Shown in pieces: positions 1-9,160 of a DNA stretch of 64,000 nt (the stretch's first letter is position 1; every line of letters begins with the position of its first letter). The position numbers and the translations under genes are program-made. The DNA is from Rhizobiales bacterium 62-17 (lineage in GTDB: Bacteria; Pseudomonadota; Alphaproteobacteria; Rhizobiales; Beijerinckiaceae): NCBI GenBank assembly GCA_001898965.1, contig MKVW01000004.1, forward strand, positions 1 to 64,000, given 5' to 3'. A model generated the notes under the pieces. The model made no database searches and was not told the origin of the DNA. It was given only the letters and a program-made list of their open reading frames with translations.

Positions 1-537
1 CGATCCATTCAGATGATGTACGCCTCGAGAAGCTCGAAGAAACCGAGTTTCGGCAGCCGCTTGGAAGCGGCGTCGCCGTCGGTGTGCTGCTTATGGAGGA
101 CGCCGACCCTACTGTCAACATCGATTTTCAACGAAGTTTCACCTTCGGCGCTAACTCACGGAAAATAATCGCTTTCAGAGATATTCACAGGGCCCTTTCC
201 GGCGCCAAATCCGGGACCCGACCGGAAAATTTTCCTCTCCCCTCTGCGAAAATTTTCCTGACACCCCCACACAGATGATCGGCGCAATCGCCCCAATTGC
301 GCCATGAACAAGGGGCTTCGTGCCCGGGCCATCGCTCCGAGAGGAGCCGATCGCAAGCCGGGGACGGTCAGGCGGAAGGGTCATCCACCTTCAAGCAGAC
401 AATCCAACCACGGGTTATCACGTGGTTTGCATTGACGCTTTTCGCGCCAGAAGCCATGATTCGACCCGACTTTTTCGAATCGAGATCGATCAACGGGCGC
501 CGTCACAGTCGAACGCCAGAAAACCAGGATTTGACGA
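1..537. other. Left-edge stretch with no confident gene
   Basis: I see no protein that I can support in the first 537 bases. A minus-strand open stretch of about 43 codons ends at a stop at positions 9-11, but it has no ATG or GTG start and no recognisable motif. It could be the end of a small gene or chance. The stretch holds two copies of a 10-base palindrome (listed separately) and must contain the promoter of the peptidase gene that follows. Confidence 0.4.
225..257. promoter_or_regulatory. Two copies of the palindrome GAAAATTTTC
   Basis: GAAAATTTTC, a perfect 10-base palindrome, occurs at 225-234 and again at 248-257. The spacing is 23 bases, close to two helical turns, and both copies are followed by CT. 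They lie about 280 bases upstream of the M23 peptidase start in GC-rich DNA. A pair of protein-binding sites is an inference; no known regulator is recognised. Confidence 0.25.
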
Positions 538-2619
538 GTGCCAGGTTCGCCGACATCCGCCACCGACGCGCAATGGAGCGCTCAGGGGAACCCTCAAGGG
601 AACTCCCAAGCGAGCGCGCAAGGCAGCGTCCCTGATCGACGGCTCGACGAACGACGTTCCAGCAATTCCGTCGACCTGGGTGTCGACCCGCCGATCGAGG
701 TCGATGGCCGCCGCCATTCCGATCAGGATCATCGCCGCGTTTCTCTGCGTTGGCTCTCAGGCACGGCTCTCACCGGCGTGGCCGGTGGATTGTTGATCGG
801 CTCGGCTGTTTTCGCCGCCCTCGATCAAACCACCAATCTGGCCGAAGAACCGCAGCTGGCAGCAATGATGCCCCGCTCGCCCGAACGCGATACGGACACC
901 GCGCACCGCGGCGATCGCCTCGTACGCCCGGTTGATTTGATCGCGGCACGGCAAACGTTCCGCACGCCAACGACCATTCGCGTCGGCGATCGCGAGATCG
1001 TCAGAACCCGCAACTTCACCCGTGTCGCGACGACGATGACGCTGACCAGCACGGGTCTCGCCGACGACGTTCCGCAATTCAACCCGCTGCGACTTCTCGC
1101 TGGCGCACCGTCGCAAAACGAAAACCTGCAGGTCGAGCTCGATCACTCTCGCGACGATGCCGACGTCAGCTTCACCAGCGAGGATGTCGGCCCGATCCCC
1201 GAGGACAATTTCGGTCTGTCGCGTCCGGAAGTCGAAGCGCAGGTCGCCGAAACGGTGAAATCGGCGATGCGCAGCGGCGCGCAAGCGCCCCTGGCCCTGC
1301 CCTCGCAGATGCTGCTGATGCGCACCAGCCGCGCCAATTTCAATCCAGGCGCTTTGTCCTACGCCAATCCGACGGACTCGCCGATCACCGCGCCCTTCTC
1401 CTCCATCGCCGTGAAGATGGTGGCCGAGAACGTTTCCGTGATCCCCAAGAGCGAGGCGAACCGAGACAGCGATGAACAATTGATCGTCGTGCGGCGTGGC
1501 GAAACCCTCGATGACGTGTTGAAAGATACCGCGACCAAGGATCAGATTCGTAAGATCGCCGCGGCGCTTGGCTCCCGTCGTGGCGGTGGCCCGGTCAACG
1601 AAGGCCAGAAGGTGCGCGTTCTGCTGTGCGACACCGACGGCAACGGACAGACCAGCAAGGTATGCCGCATTTCCGTCTATACGGATGAAAATCTCGAGAG
1701 CACCGCCGCGCTCGCCGACAATGGCGAATATGTGCAGGTGGCGCAGGCTTTCCTGACGCCCTCGAAACCCATTCGCAAACCGGCCGACGATGATGACGAT
1801 GAAGAAGATTCGGGCGGCATGCGCCTCTACAACTCCTTCTTTGAAACGGCGCTGAAGCAGGAAATTCCGCGGCCGGTGATCGACGACCTGGTGCGCATTT
1901 TCGCCAATGACGTCGATTTCCAACGCGCCACCAGCGCGGGCGATTCCTTCGAGGCCTTCTACGAGGAGAGCGACGAAGGCGAAGGCCGTTACGATCTTCT
2001 CTATGCCTCCATCACCGCGCGCAGCGAGACGTTCAAATATTATCGCTATGTCTCGCCCGATGATAATTCAATCGACTTCTTCGATGGCAACGGCCGCTCC
2101 ACCCGGCGTTTCCTGATCCGCAAACCGATCGCCATTGGCGAACAGCGCTCTGGCTTCGGCATGCGCCGCCACCCGATCATGGGTTATTCGCGCATGCACA
2201 CGGGCGTCGACTGGGCCGCGCCCGTTGGCACCCCCATCGTCGCCGCCGGCAACGGCACGGTCATCAAAGCGGCGCGCGAATCCGGTTATGGCAACCGCGT
2301 CGAGATTCAGCACGCCAACGGTTATATCACCACCTACAACCATATGACGGGCTTCGCCCGCGGCATCACCGAAGGCGTGCGCGTGCGCCAAGGCCAGGTG
2401 GTGGGCTTCCTCGGCTCGACCGGTCTCTCCACCGGCCCGCACCTGCACTATGAAGTCATCGTCAACGGCAGTTTCGTCGACCCGTTGCGTATCCGCCTGG
2501 CGCGGACGCGCGAACTGACAGGTCGCCAGATCTCCGACTTCCGTCGCGAACGCGAGCGCATCGACGATCTGATGGCCAAGGCGCCGAACGCCACCCGCGT
2601 GGCCCAGCGGACCAATTAA
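538..2619 (+). CDS. M23-family metallopeptidase, membrane anchored
   Basis: This is a probable zinc endopeptidase of the LytM/M23 family that cuts peptidoglycan cross-bridges in the periplasm or activates amidases. The 693-residue protein has a hydrophilic, Q/S/A-rich N-terminus, one membrane segment at about residues 73-95, a long periplasmic linker with an OapA/LysM-like part (about 320-390), and a C-terminal M23 domain at about 535-650. The zinc ligands are visible: a GFGMRRHP stretch, HTGVD (H554, D558) and HLHYE (H634, H636), so the enzyme should be active. The GTG start at 538 has a weak AGGA about eight bases upstream; a later start before the membrane segment cannot be excluded. It converges with gluQ, with the stop codons almost touching. 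Confidence 0.88.
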   Translation: MPGSPTSATDAQWSAQGNPQGNSQASAQGSVPDRRLDERRSSNSVDLGVDPPIEVDGRRHSDQDHRRVSLRWLSGTALTGVAGGLLIGSAVFAALDQTTNLAEEPQLAAMMPRSPERDTDTAHRGDRLVRPVDLIAARQTFRTPTTIRVGDREIVRTRNFTRVATTMTLTSTGLADDVPQFNPLRLLAGAPSQNENLQVELDHSRDDADVSFTSEDVGPIPEDNFGLSRPEVEAQVAETVKSAMRSGAQAPLALPSQMLLMRTSRANFNPGALSYANPTDSPITAPFSSIAVKMVAENVSVIPKSEANRDSDEQLIVVRRGETLDDVLKDTATKDQIRKIAAALGSRRGGGPVNEGQKVRVLLCDTDGNGQTSKVCRISVYTDENLESTAALADNGEYVQVAQAFLTPSKPIRKPADDDDDEEDSGGMRLYNSFFETALKQEIPRPVIDDLVRIFANDVDFQRATSAGDSFEAFYEESDEGEGRYDLLYASITARSETFKYYRYVSPDDNSIDFFDGNGRSTRRFLIRKPIAIGEQRSGFGMRRHPIMGYSRMHTGVDWAAPVGTPIVAAGNGTVIKAARESGYGNRVEIQHANGYITTYNHMTGFARGITEGVRVRQGQVVGFLGSTGLSTGPHLHYEVIVNGSFVDPLRIRLARTRELTGRQISDFRRERERIDDLMAKAPNATRVAQRTN

Positions 2620-3554
2620 GACAGCCCCAGCTGGCGCTTGATATCGCTCGGCGTCACACCCTCGGCGCGCAGTTGTCGCAACGACATCGACTTGATGCTT
2701 TTCGACAGTTTGCGCCCGTCGTCATCGGCCAGCAGCCGGTGGTGATGATAATGCGGTTCGGGCAGATCGAGCAGCACCTGCAACAGGCGATGCAGACTGG
2801 TGGCGTTGAACAGATCCTGCCCGCGCACGATGTCGGTCACGCCTTGCGCCGCATCGTCGATGACGACGGCCAGATGATAACTGGTCGGCACATCCTTGCG
2901 GCCGACGATCGCATCACCCCATAGGCCAGGCTCGGCGTAAAGCTCGCGGCTTTCGGCATCGTCGTAAAATTCGCGCCAGCCGATTTGCCCATCGATACAG
3001 GTCCTGGCGAAGGCCATATCGATCCGGCGCGCCGCATAACGACCAAGCGCGCGCCAGTGCGCCCTCCCCTCGGCGGAAAGAGCGCGGCACGTACCTGGAT
3101 AAAGCGGCTGGCCATCGGGATCGCAAGGCCAGTCCGGCCGTTGCGCCACCCGCTCGGCGATCTCGCCGCGCGTGCAATAGCAAGGATAGATCAAGCCGCG
3201 CGCCGCCAGACGCTCCAGCGCCAGTTCGTAAACAGCGAACCGTTCCGATTGCCGCATGACCGGCTCTTCCCAGGACAGCCCCAGCCAGGCGAGATCCTCA
3301 TAAATCGCCGCTTCGTAGTCCGGCCGCGAACGCTGCGTGTCGATATCCTCGATGCGCAGCAGAAAGCGCCCGCCCATCTCCTGCGCCAGGCGATGATTGA
3401 GCAGCGCCGAATAGGCGTGCCCGAGATGAAGATAGCCGTTCGGCGAGGGGGCGAAACGCAACACCGGACGCGTGTCGGCGGCGATCCTGCGCGTCACTCC
3501 TGACAGATCTTGTCGCGTCGGTGCGGTCTCGTCTTGCCGAGTCTTGTGTTGCAT
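2616..3554 (-). CDS. gluQ: Glutamyl-Q tRNA(Asp) synthetase
   Basis: GluQ (YadB) is a truncated glutamyl-tRNA synthetase paralogue that attaches glutamate to queuosine in the wobble position of tRNA-Asp. The class I signature FAPSPNGYLHLGHAYS (HIGH motif as HLGH) lies near residues 34-49, the zinc-site type CYC residues follow in the middle, and the KLSKS motif lies near the end. The 312-residue length fits the family, which lacks the anticodon-binding domain of GltX. I chose the ATG at 3552-3554; the frame stays open far upstream over the glycosylase gene but carries no synthetase sequence there. The first 85 bases overlap possible upstream starts of the divergent glycosylase gene. Confidence 0.93.
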   Translation of the reverse strand: MQHKTRQDETAPTRQDLSGVTRRIAADTRPVLRFAPSPNGYLHLGHAYSALLNHRLAQEMGGRFLLRIEDIDTQRSRPDYEAAIYEDLAWLGLSWEEPVMRQSERFAVYELALERLAARGLIYPCYCTRGEIAERVAQRPDWPCDPDGQPLYPGTCRALSAEGRAHWRALGRYAARRIDMAFARTCIDGQIGWREFYDDAESRELYAEPGLWGDAIVGRKDVPTSYHLAVVIDDAAQGVTDIVRGQDLFNATSLHRLLQVLLDLPEPHYHHHRLLADDDGRKLSKSIKSMSLRQLRAEGVTPSDIKRQLGLS

Positions 3555-3638
3555 TGTCGCGTCGTTATGCGGATCATTCCGTTCGCCGGCAGGATGCGCC
3601 GTGCCGGCAGCGGACTCAAGAGCGGCTTTCAAGACCAG

Positions 3639-4373
3639 ATGTCCATGTTGCAGGCCCCAAAAAGCGGAACGCGGAAAGCGCGAATCAAGCACAGCGCCAC
3701 GCCCATCGAGCCGCCGCTGCTGATCCGCTCCGAAGACGCTCTGGTGACAGGCCTGGAGCAACTCAAGCTCATCGATCCCGAGATTGTCGGCCATATGCTT
3801 GCGGCGGCCGGCCATCCGCCGCTGCGCAAACGGGAGCCTGGCCTCGAAGGCCTGCTCAGTATCGTGATTTCGCAACAGGTTTCCACGGCCAGCGCCCGCG
3901 CCATCCTGGCGCGTTTCCGCGCCCGCTTCGAAACTTTCGACGCGGGCGAGATCGCCGGCGCCAGCGACGATGATTTGCGCGGTTGTGGCCTCTCCGGCCC
4001 CAAAATGCGGACCATGCGCGCGGTCTGCGAAGCGGTTGCCAGCGGCGCCATCGATCTCACCGATCTCGCAAACCTTTCCGCCGAAGAGGCGCATGCCCGT
4101 CTCGTCACGCTCAAAGGCATCGGTCCTTGGACCGCCGACATCTATCTGCTGTTTTGCCTCGGACACCCCGACATTCTGCCGGTCGGCGACCTCGCCTTGC
4201 AGGAGGCGGCAAAACTCGCCCTCAACCTCAAGAAACGTCCGGATCAGAAGAAACTGGCGCGCCTCGGCCAGCGTTGGCGGCCCTGGCGCGGCATCGCCGC
4301 GCGCCTGCTCTGGGCCTATTACGCCAGCATCAAACAGCGTGCGGTCGACCCCGCCAGCGTCCTCAAATCCTGA
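3639..4373 (+). CDS. DNA-3-methyladenine glycosylase, HhH-GPD superfamily (AlkA-like)
   Basis: This is a base-excision repair enzyme that removes alkylated purines. In the 244-residue product a helix-hairpin-helix (LVTLKGIGPWTADIY) lies near residues 155-169, followed by PVGDLALQ, where the Asp is the expected catalytic residue of the HhH-GPD superfamily. It lacks the extra N-terminal domain of E. coli AlkA and resembles the shorter yeast Mag1-type enzymes. The frame opens at 3510, but the first 43 residues look non-coding and overlap gluQ, so I take the ATG at 3639; ATG at 3645 is also possible. The esterase gene follows after 56 bases on the same strand. Confidence 0.85.
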   Translation: MSMLQAPKSGTRKARIKHSATPIEPPLLIRSEDALVTGLEQLKLIDPEIVGHMLAAAGHPPLRKREPGLEGLLSIVISQQVSTASARAILARFRARFETFDAGEIAGASDDDLRGCGLSGPKMRTMRAVCEAVASGAIDLTDLANLSAEEAHARLVTLKGIGPWTADIYLLFCLGHPDILPVGDLALQEAAKLALNLKKRPDQKKLARLGQRWRPWRGIAARLLWAYYASIKQRAVDPASVLKS

Positions 4374-4429
4374 CCTTGCGCCACGCCCCTTCGGGCGCGT
4401 AAGACACCGCCAACATCAGGAGACAGATT

Positions 4430-5122
4430 ATGGCGCAACCGGTGATCGACGGTCCGCGGCGCGAAGCGCCGTCGGGCAAGGCCAAACAATTGATCGTCAT
4501 CCTTCATGGCTATGGCGCTGACGGCAATGACCTCATCACCATCGGCGCCGAATGGCAGAAGATTTTTCCCGATGCCGTCTGCGTCGCGCCCAACGCCCAC
4601 GAAGCCTGTCAGCAAATGCCGATGGGCCGGCAATGGTTCAACCTCACCGATCGTAATCCGCACGAACGCTGGAACGGCGCCTGCGCCGCGCAACCGATCA
4701 TCGATAGCTTCGTCGATGCGGAGATGGCGAAATATGGCCTCGCCGATAAAGACGTCGCGCTCGTCGGCTTCAGCCAGGGCGCGATGATGGCGCTGCATAC
4801 GGGCCTGCGCCGCAAGCAGCGGCCCGCCGGCATCATCAGCTATTCCGGTCTGCTGATCGGTCCCGAACATCTGAAGGAAACGGTCACGCACACTGCCGCC
4901 ACCGCGCCGCCGATCTTCCTGCTGCACGGCAGCGCCGATGGGGTCGTGCCGGTGCAATCGCTATTCCTGAGCACCAATGCGCTGGGCGAAGCGGGCATTC
5001 CCAGCCAATGGCATCTCAGCGTCGGCCTCGAACACAATATCGATCCGCAAGGCATCCTGCTCGGCGCGCTGTTTCTTGCCAATTGCTTCGGCCTGCCCTA
5101 TCCGGCGATGTTGCGGCGTTAA
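4430..5122 (+). CDS. Alpha/beta hydrolase, carboxylesterase/phospholipase family
   Basis: This is a cytoplasmic serine hydrolase of the YpfH/dienelactone-hydrolase-like carboxylesterase group. The 230-residue protein begins with the family's LIVILHGYGADGND stretch, which forms the oxyanion region. The nucleophile elbow is GFSQG (near residues 112-116), the acid is the Asp in GSADGVVP and the base the His in GLEHNIDP, so the triad is complete. The start has a good ribosome site (AGGAG, about seven bases upstream). Substrate cannot be told from sequence. Its last four bases overlap the end of the convergent methyltransferase gene. Confidence 0.88.
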   Translation: MAQPVIDGPRREAPSGKAKQLIVILHGYGADGNDLITIGAEWQKIFPDAVCVAPNAHEACQQMPMGRQWFNLTDRNPHERWNGACAAQPIIDSFVDAEMAKYGLADKDVALVGFSQGAMMALHTGLRRKQRPAGIISYSGLLIGPEHLKETVTHTAATAPPIFLLHGSADGVVPVQSLFLSTNALGEAGIPSQWHLSVGLEHNIDPQGILLGALFLANCFGLPYPAMLRR

Positions 5123-5853
5123 TCGACGCTCCGCGCCGGCGCCAAGGCCGGCTGCAATTGCGGCGCTCTGCGCCGCAAGCCGCGCCGCACGACCACCGGG
5201 CTGTAAAGCTGCTTCGTCGCTTCGACGAGATGTACGCCCGCGCCCGGCAGAGCGAGCTTGCCGCCAACCTTCTCGAAGGCCAAGGCCGAGCGCAGAAGAT
5301 AGGGCCGCGCGAAGGGCGGTACATACAAAGCTTCCGACCAATTGATCGGCGAGAACTGCGCTTCCTTCAAAAGCTCGCGCAACTGACTGCGCGAATAAGG
5401 CTCGCCGTAACCGAACGGCGTTGAGTCGACGCGCGCCCACATGCCGCTGCGATTGGGCACGACGGCGATCATGCGTCCACCCGGCGTCAACACGCGCCAA
5501 ACTTCGTTCAGGAGATCATAGGGCTGATCGCTCGTCTCGAGCGCATGCACGACCAACACCCGATCGATGCTCGCATCGGGTAGCGGCAGCATGGTGACAT
5601 CGACGAGCGCCGCCGAGGAAACGCCCTGCCCTGGCCAGTGCATCACGCCCTGTTCGGCGGGCATGAACGCCAGCACGCGCACCGCTTCGTTCAAGAAAAC
5701 GTCGAGATAGGGCGTCGCATAGCCGATGCCGAGCACCGCATGGCCCGTGCAGGTTTCCCAACGGCCCCGCACGAACTGCCGAATGAAACGCGTCGCCACG
5801 TTTCCCAGCGGCGAGGTATAAAAACTGCGGAGATCGACGGCATCGAGCGACAT
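5119..5853 (-). CDS. Class I SAM-dependent methyltransferase
   Basis: The product (about 244 residues from the ATG at 5853) has the layout of a class I methyltransferase. A glycine-rich VLGIGYATPY motif (SAM-binding motif I) comes early, an acidic post-motif follows, LPLPDASIDRVLVVHALE corresponds to motif II/III, and the segment WRVLTPGGRMIAVVPN is typical of the Methyltransf_11 family. The substrate is unknown. A TTG at 5925 would add 24 residues, but the ATG is preferred. The gene is divergent from gloB, with which such methyltransferases are often paired in Rhizobiales (recalled, not checked), so a shared 206-base promoter region is likely. Confidence 0.8.
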   Translation of the reverse strand: MSLDAVDLRSFYTSPLGNVATRFIRQFVRGRWETCTGHAVLGIGYATPYLDVFLNEAVRVLAFMPAEQGVMHWPGQGVSSAALVDVTMLPLPDASIDRVLVVHALETSDQPYDLLNEVWRVLTPGGRMIAVVPNRSGMWARVDSTPFGYGEPYSRSQLRELLKEAQFSPINWSEALYVPPFARPYLLRSALAFEKVGGKLALPGAGVHLVEATKQLYSPVVVRRGLRRRAPQLQPALAPARSVD

Positions 5854-6059
5854 GCCCCAGTGTGCCACCGCTGCCCCGTCAGATTCAACGGATGATTGCG
5901 GATTTAGGTAACGTTTCGCGTTCAATCCCGCTGCGTATTTGACGCAAGTAAAGGCGATTTTGCCGGGAATTTCTTATTTTGATGCGTTCGCCACGTTTGG
6001 TGATTCCATCAAACGCCGAAACGCTATAGCGTCGCCGCTCGAAACGAGAGGGTATTCGC

Positions 6060-6830
6060 ATGGCTGCGCAAGTTCATCAGTTTATGTGTCTTCAGGACAA
6101 TTTTGGTGTCCTCATTCACGATCCCGCCACAGGCGCCACCGCCTCGATCGATGCGCCGGAAGCAGCGCCGATTCTCGCCGCCCTGGCGGAAAAGGGCTGG
6201 ACGCTCACCGACATTCTCGTCACCCACCACCATGACGATCACATCGGCGGCATCGCGGCGCTACGCGAAAAGTTCCCAAAGGTGCGTGTCGTCGGCCCCG
6301 CACCCGACCGCGACCGCGTCCCAGGCGCCGATATCTACGTGGGTGAAGGCGACAAAGTGAAAGTGGGCAATCTCGAAGCGCAAATCTTCGAAACGCCAGG
6401 CCACACGCGCGGACACATCGTCTATTTCTTCCCCACCGACAAAATGCTCTTTGCCGGCGACACACTGTTCGCGCTTGGCTGCGGTCGCGCCTTCGAAGCG
6501 CCGGGTGCGGTGCTGTATCAATCCGTCATGAAACTGGCCGCGCTGCCGGGCGACACCAAACTTTATTGCGGCCACGAATATACGCTGTCGAACGGCAAAT
6601 TCGCGCTCGCGGTCGATCCCGATAACAAAGCGTTGCAGGAGCGCATGAAGGAGATCGTCGCGTTGCGCGACAAGCAGCAGGCCACGTTGCCCTCGCTGCT
6701 GTCGGTCGAGCTCAGCACCAATCCGTTCCTGCGCGCCGACGATGCGGCGATTCGCAAGCAACTCGACATGGTCGGTGCCGAGCCTGCCGCCGTGTTCACC
6801 GAGCTGCGTGAACGCAAGAACAAATTCTGA
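6060..6830 (+). CDS. gloB: Hydroxyacylglutathione hydrolase (glyoxalase II)
   Basis: Glyoxalase II hydrolyses S-lactoylglutathione to D-lactate and glutathione, completing methylglyoxal detoxification in the cytoplasm. The binuclear metal site THHHDDHIGG lies at about residues 59-68, followed by the metal-ligand His in TPGHTRGH, the Asp in FAGDTLF, and the His in YCGHEYT. The C-terminal part with the glutathione-binding region (ELRERKNKF at the end) is complete, and 256 residues is the normal length. A ribosome-site-like GAGAGGG precedes the ATG. The small cupin gene follows after nine bases, suggesting one transcript. Confidence 0.95.
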   Translation: MAAQVHQFMCLQDNFGVLIHDPATGATASIDAPEAAPILAALAEKGWTLTDILVTHHHDDHIGGIAALREKFPKVRVVGPAPDRDRVPGADIYVGEGDKVKVGNLEAQIFETPGHTRGHIVYFFPTDKMLFAGDTLFALGCGRAFEAPGAVLYQSVMKLAALPGDTKLYCGHEYTLSNGKFALAVDPDNKALQERMKEIVALRDKQQATLPSLLSVELSTNPFLRADDAAIRKQLDMVGAEPAAVFTELRERKNKF

Positions 6831-6839
6831 GTCCCGCAG

Positions 6840-7283
6840 ATGGCCGCCCACGCTTCCGCAGACATGACCGCGGATGAAATCATCCGCCTTCTCGATCTGC
6901 AGCCGCATCCAGAGGGCGGCCATTTTCGCGAAACCTACCGCGATCCGGCGACCGATGCCGCCGGACGCGCTCGTTCGACATTGATCTATTTTTTGCTCGC
7001 CGCCGGCGAACGCTCCGCCTGGCACCGGGTCGACGCGGTCGAAATCTGGCACTGGTATGCGGGTGCCCCCCTCAAGCTCGACATCGCCGCGGCCGGCGCG
7101 CCGATCGAGACCATCCGGCTCGGCGCCGATCTGCTGGCGGGCGAGCGGCCTCAAGGAGTAGTTCCGGCGCACGCCTGGCAGGCCGCGGAAAGCCTCGGGC
7201 CCTGGACGCTGGTTGGCTGCACGGTGGCGCCTGGCTTCACCTTCGCCGGTTTTGAACTGGCTCCGCCCGGCTGGAAGCCCTAA
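6840..7283 (+). CDS. Cupin-fold protein, DUF985 family
   Basis: The 147-residue protein matches the DUF985/cupin_5 family by its opening (HPEGGHFRETYRD), the STLIYFLLAAGERSAWHRVD segment and the cupin-type WHWYAGAP and FTFAGFEL strands. These small beta-barrel proteins have no settled function; a sugar- or small-molecule-binding role is usually assumed. It lies nine bases after gloB and probably shares its mRNA. The start at 6840 has little ribosome-site support; ATG at 6864 (MTADEII) is equally possible and would begin closer to the conserved domain. Confidence 0.82.
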   Translation: MAAHASADMTADEIIRLLDLQPHPEGGHFRETYRDPATDAAGRARSTLIYFLLAAGERSAWHRVDAVEIWHWYAGAPLKLDIAAAGAPIETIRLGADLLAGERPQGVVPAHAWQAAESLGPWTLVGCTVAPGFTFAGFELAPPGWKP

Positions 7284-7358
7284 CCTAGTTCCCTTGATTC
7301 TAGCGGGAGTTACACCACTCCTTAACGGATTTTAAGCCATAACGAATCATGCGGAATT

Positions 7359-9140
7359 ATGAGTCCGCTCGACCCTTGTATTGCGCGGTGCCCTGTGAAC
7401 GACCGGCCAGCCAGCCCTTCTCGCCAGATCGACAATCAAATCAATGCCTTTGCCCCCAATCCGGTCGATATCCTGAATTCCATTGGCGCGGTGGTCTATA
7501 CCTGGGACGTCGCCAGCGATCAGATCACCTGGGGCCCGAATGCCGAGCAGGTTCTCGGCATCATTCCGAAAAGCATCGGCTCTGGCGCCGCCTTCCACGA
7601 ACTGCTGTCGATGGATTCGCCGACCTCGCGTTTTGATTCGGTGATGCACGGCACCGAGAGCGATACCGGCGCGGGCGTCACCTTCAGCATTCAATATGGC
7701 CTGCGTATCGTCCCGCTCTCCGGCGAACGCGCCCCGACGATCTGGGTTGACGACACTGGCCGCTGGTTCGCCGACCAATCGGGCCGCCCGGGGCTCGTTC
7801 ACGGCGTCATCCGCAACCTTTCGGCACTCGGCCTCGCCCATCCGGTTGGACACGGCAATCGGTTCGATGCGCAGACCAGCGCCCTGTCGCGCACGCGCCT
7901 CGCCGATCAGATTACCCGCCAAATCGAAAATGCCCGGCGTCGCCAGTCGACCTTCGCCTTCCTGCTGCTGGCGATCGACGACTTGCCGGCGCTTAACCAG
8001 CGTTACGGTTTTGACGTGGGCGACGAATTGCTGGCGAGCCTCGGCCAGCGACTGCGCGGCCAGATGCGCATCACCGACACCGTGGTGCGCTATGCGGGCA
8101 ATCGCTTCGCGATGGTGCTGGAATGTTGCGACCAAGCCAAATTGATCGCCGCCGCCGAACGCATCGAACGGATCGTCGCCGAGAGCCCGTTCAACACGAC
8201 CGCCGGCCCGCTTCCCTGCAAGATCCGCATGGGCGGCGTCGTCGCGCCGGTTGACGCGCGCAATGCGCAGGCGGTTTTCCAGAACGCGGAAGAAGCGCTG
8301 ACCATCTCAAAGAGCCGCGCCACCGAACGTTTCGTCAAATATGAGCCGAGCCTGGCGCTCAACGATCAACGGCGCCGCACACAATTCATGGTCGATACGA
8401 TCGTCGAAGCGCTCAACGATCGCCGGATTTCCATCGCCATGCAGCCGATCATCGCGCGCGCCACCGGCGAACCCGCACTTCATGAAGCTTTGTTGCGGCT
8501 GCGCCTTGAAGGCGGCGAAGTGCTGTCACCGGCCAATATCTTCCCGGTCGCCGAAAAGACCGAACTCGTGCAGATGCTCGACCGGCGCGTCCTCGAATTG
8601 GCACTGGCCCGCATGAGCGCCGATCCCTCCCTGCATGTCTCGGTCAATATGTCCGGCAAGACGGTACATGGCGTACGATGGGTCGACGATGTCGCCTCGC
8701 TGCTGCGCTTGCATCCAGGCTGCGCCGAAAGGCTCGTCATCGAATTCACCGAGACTTGCGCGATCGAGGATATCGAAGCGACTGCTCACGTCATCAGCGG
8801 GATCAAGGCTCTCGGCGTGAAAGTGGCGATGGACGATTTTGGCGCGGGCCATAAGTCTTTCCGCAACCTGCGCCGTCTCGACATCGACATGCTGAAGATC
8901 GACGGCGCGTTCATTCAGAATCTGACGCGCTCCGCTGACGATCGCTTCTTCGTGCGCACCTTGATCGACCTGGCGCGCCATCTCTCCATCCCTGTCGTCG
9001 CCGAATGGGTCGAAGACAAGGACACGGCCGATCTCCTCAGCGAATGGCAGGTCGACTATTTCCAAGGCGATTATTTCGGTTCCGCTCAGGAACTGCCGGC
9101 CGACGACGTCGGCACGGCCTCCCAGATGTCGGCTGCGTAA
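7359..9140 (+). CDS. Degenerate GGDEF plus EAL domain protein (cyclic-di-GMP phosphodiesterase)
   Basis: This is a cytoplasmic cyclic-di-GMP signalling protein of 593 residues. The N-terminus (about 30-150) looks PAS-like (VVYTWDVASDQITWGPNAEQ). A GGDEF-type domain follows at about 185-330, but its signature reads VGDEL, so cyclase activity is unlikely. The EAL domain (about 345-585) keeps EALLR, the DDFGAGHKSF loop, DMLKIDG, AEWVED and QGDYFG, so phosphodiesterase activity is likely. No membrane segment is seen. A GTG at 7396 could serve as an alternative start. A perfect hairpin overlaps the stop codon (9128-9153). Confidence 0.88.
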   Translation: MSPLDPCIARCPVNDRPASPSRQIDNQINAFAPNPVDILNSIGAVVYTWDVASDQITWGPNAEQVLGIIPKSIGSGAAFHELLSMDSPTSRFDSVMHGTESDTGAGVTFSIQYGLRIVPLSGERAPTIWVDDTGRWFADQSGRPGLVHGVIRNLSALGLAHPVGHGNRFDAQTSALSRTRLADQITRQIENARRRQSTFAFLLLAIDDLPALNQRYGFDVGDELLASLGQRLRGQMRITDTVVRYAGNRFAMVLECCDQAKLIAAAERIERIVAESPFNTTAGPLPCKIRMGGVVAPVDARNAQAVFQNAEEALTISKSRATERFVKYEPSLALNDQRRRTQFMVDTIVEALNDRRISIAMQPIIARATGEPALHEALLRLRLEGGEVLSPANIFPVAEKTELVQMLDRRVLELALARMSADPSLHVSVNMSGKTVHGVRWVDDVASLLRLHPGCAERLVIEFTETCAIEDIEATAHVISGIKALGVKVAMDDFGAGHKSFRNLRRLDIDMLKIDGAFIQNLTRSADDRFFVRTLIDLARHLSIPVVAEWVEDKDTADLLSEWQVDYFQGDYFGSAQELPADDVGTASQMSAA

Positions 9141-9153
9141 AACCGCAGCCGAC
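9128..9153. terminator. Perfect hairpin over the stop codon of the EAL gene
   Basis: GTCGGCTGCG and CGCAGCCGAC form a perfect 10-bp stem with the loop TAAAAC, which contains the stop codon. It sits between convergent genes. There is no run of T on either side, so it may act as an mRNA end-protecting structure rather than a classical terminator. Confidence 0.5.
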
Positions 9154-9160
9154 CCATGAG

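Noticed and set aside
9-137. Minus-strand frame at the left edge considered as the end of a gene
   Set aside because: No ATG or GTG start, about 43 codons only, and no family resemblance; the evidence is too weak to call.
757-1923. A 388-codon open frame on the minus strand
   Set aside because: It lies entirely opposite the M23 peptidase gene, has no recognisable motif and is an effect of high GC in the third codon position.
3555-4166. Extension of the gluQ reading frame upstream
   Set aside because: The extra 204 codons lie antisense to the DNA glycosylase gene and carry no synthetase sequence; the synthetase signature begins soon after the ATG at 3554.
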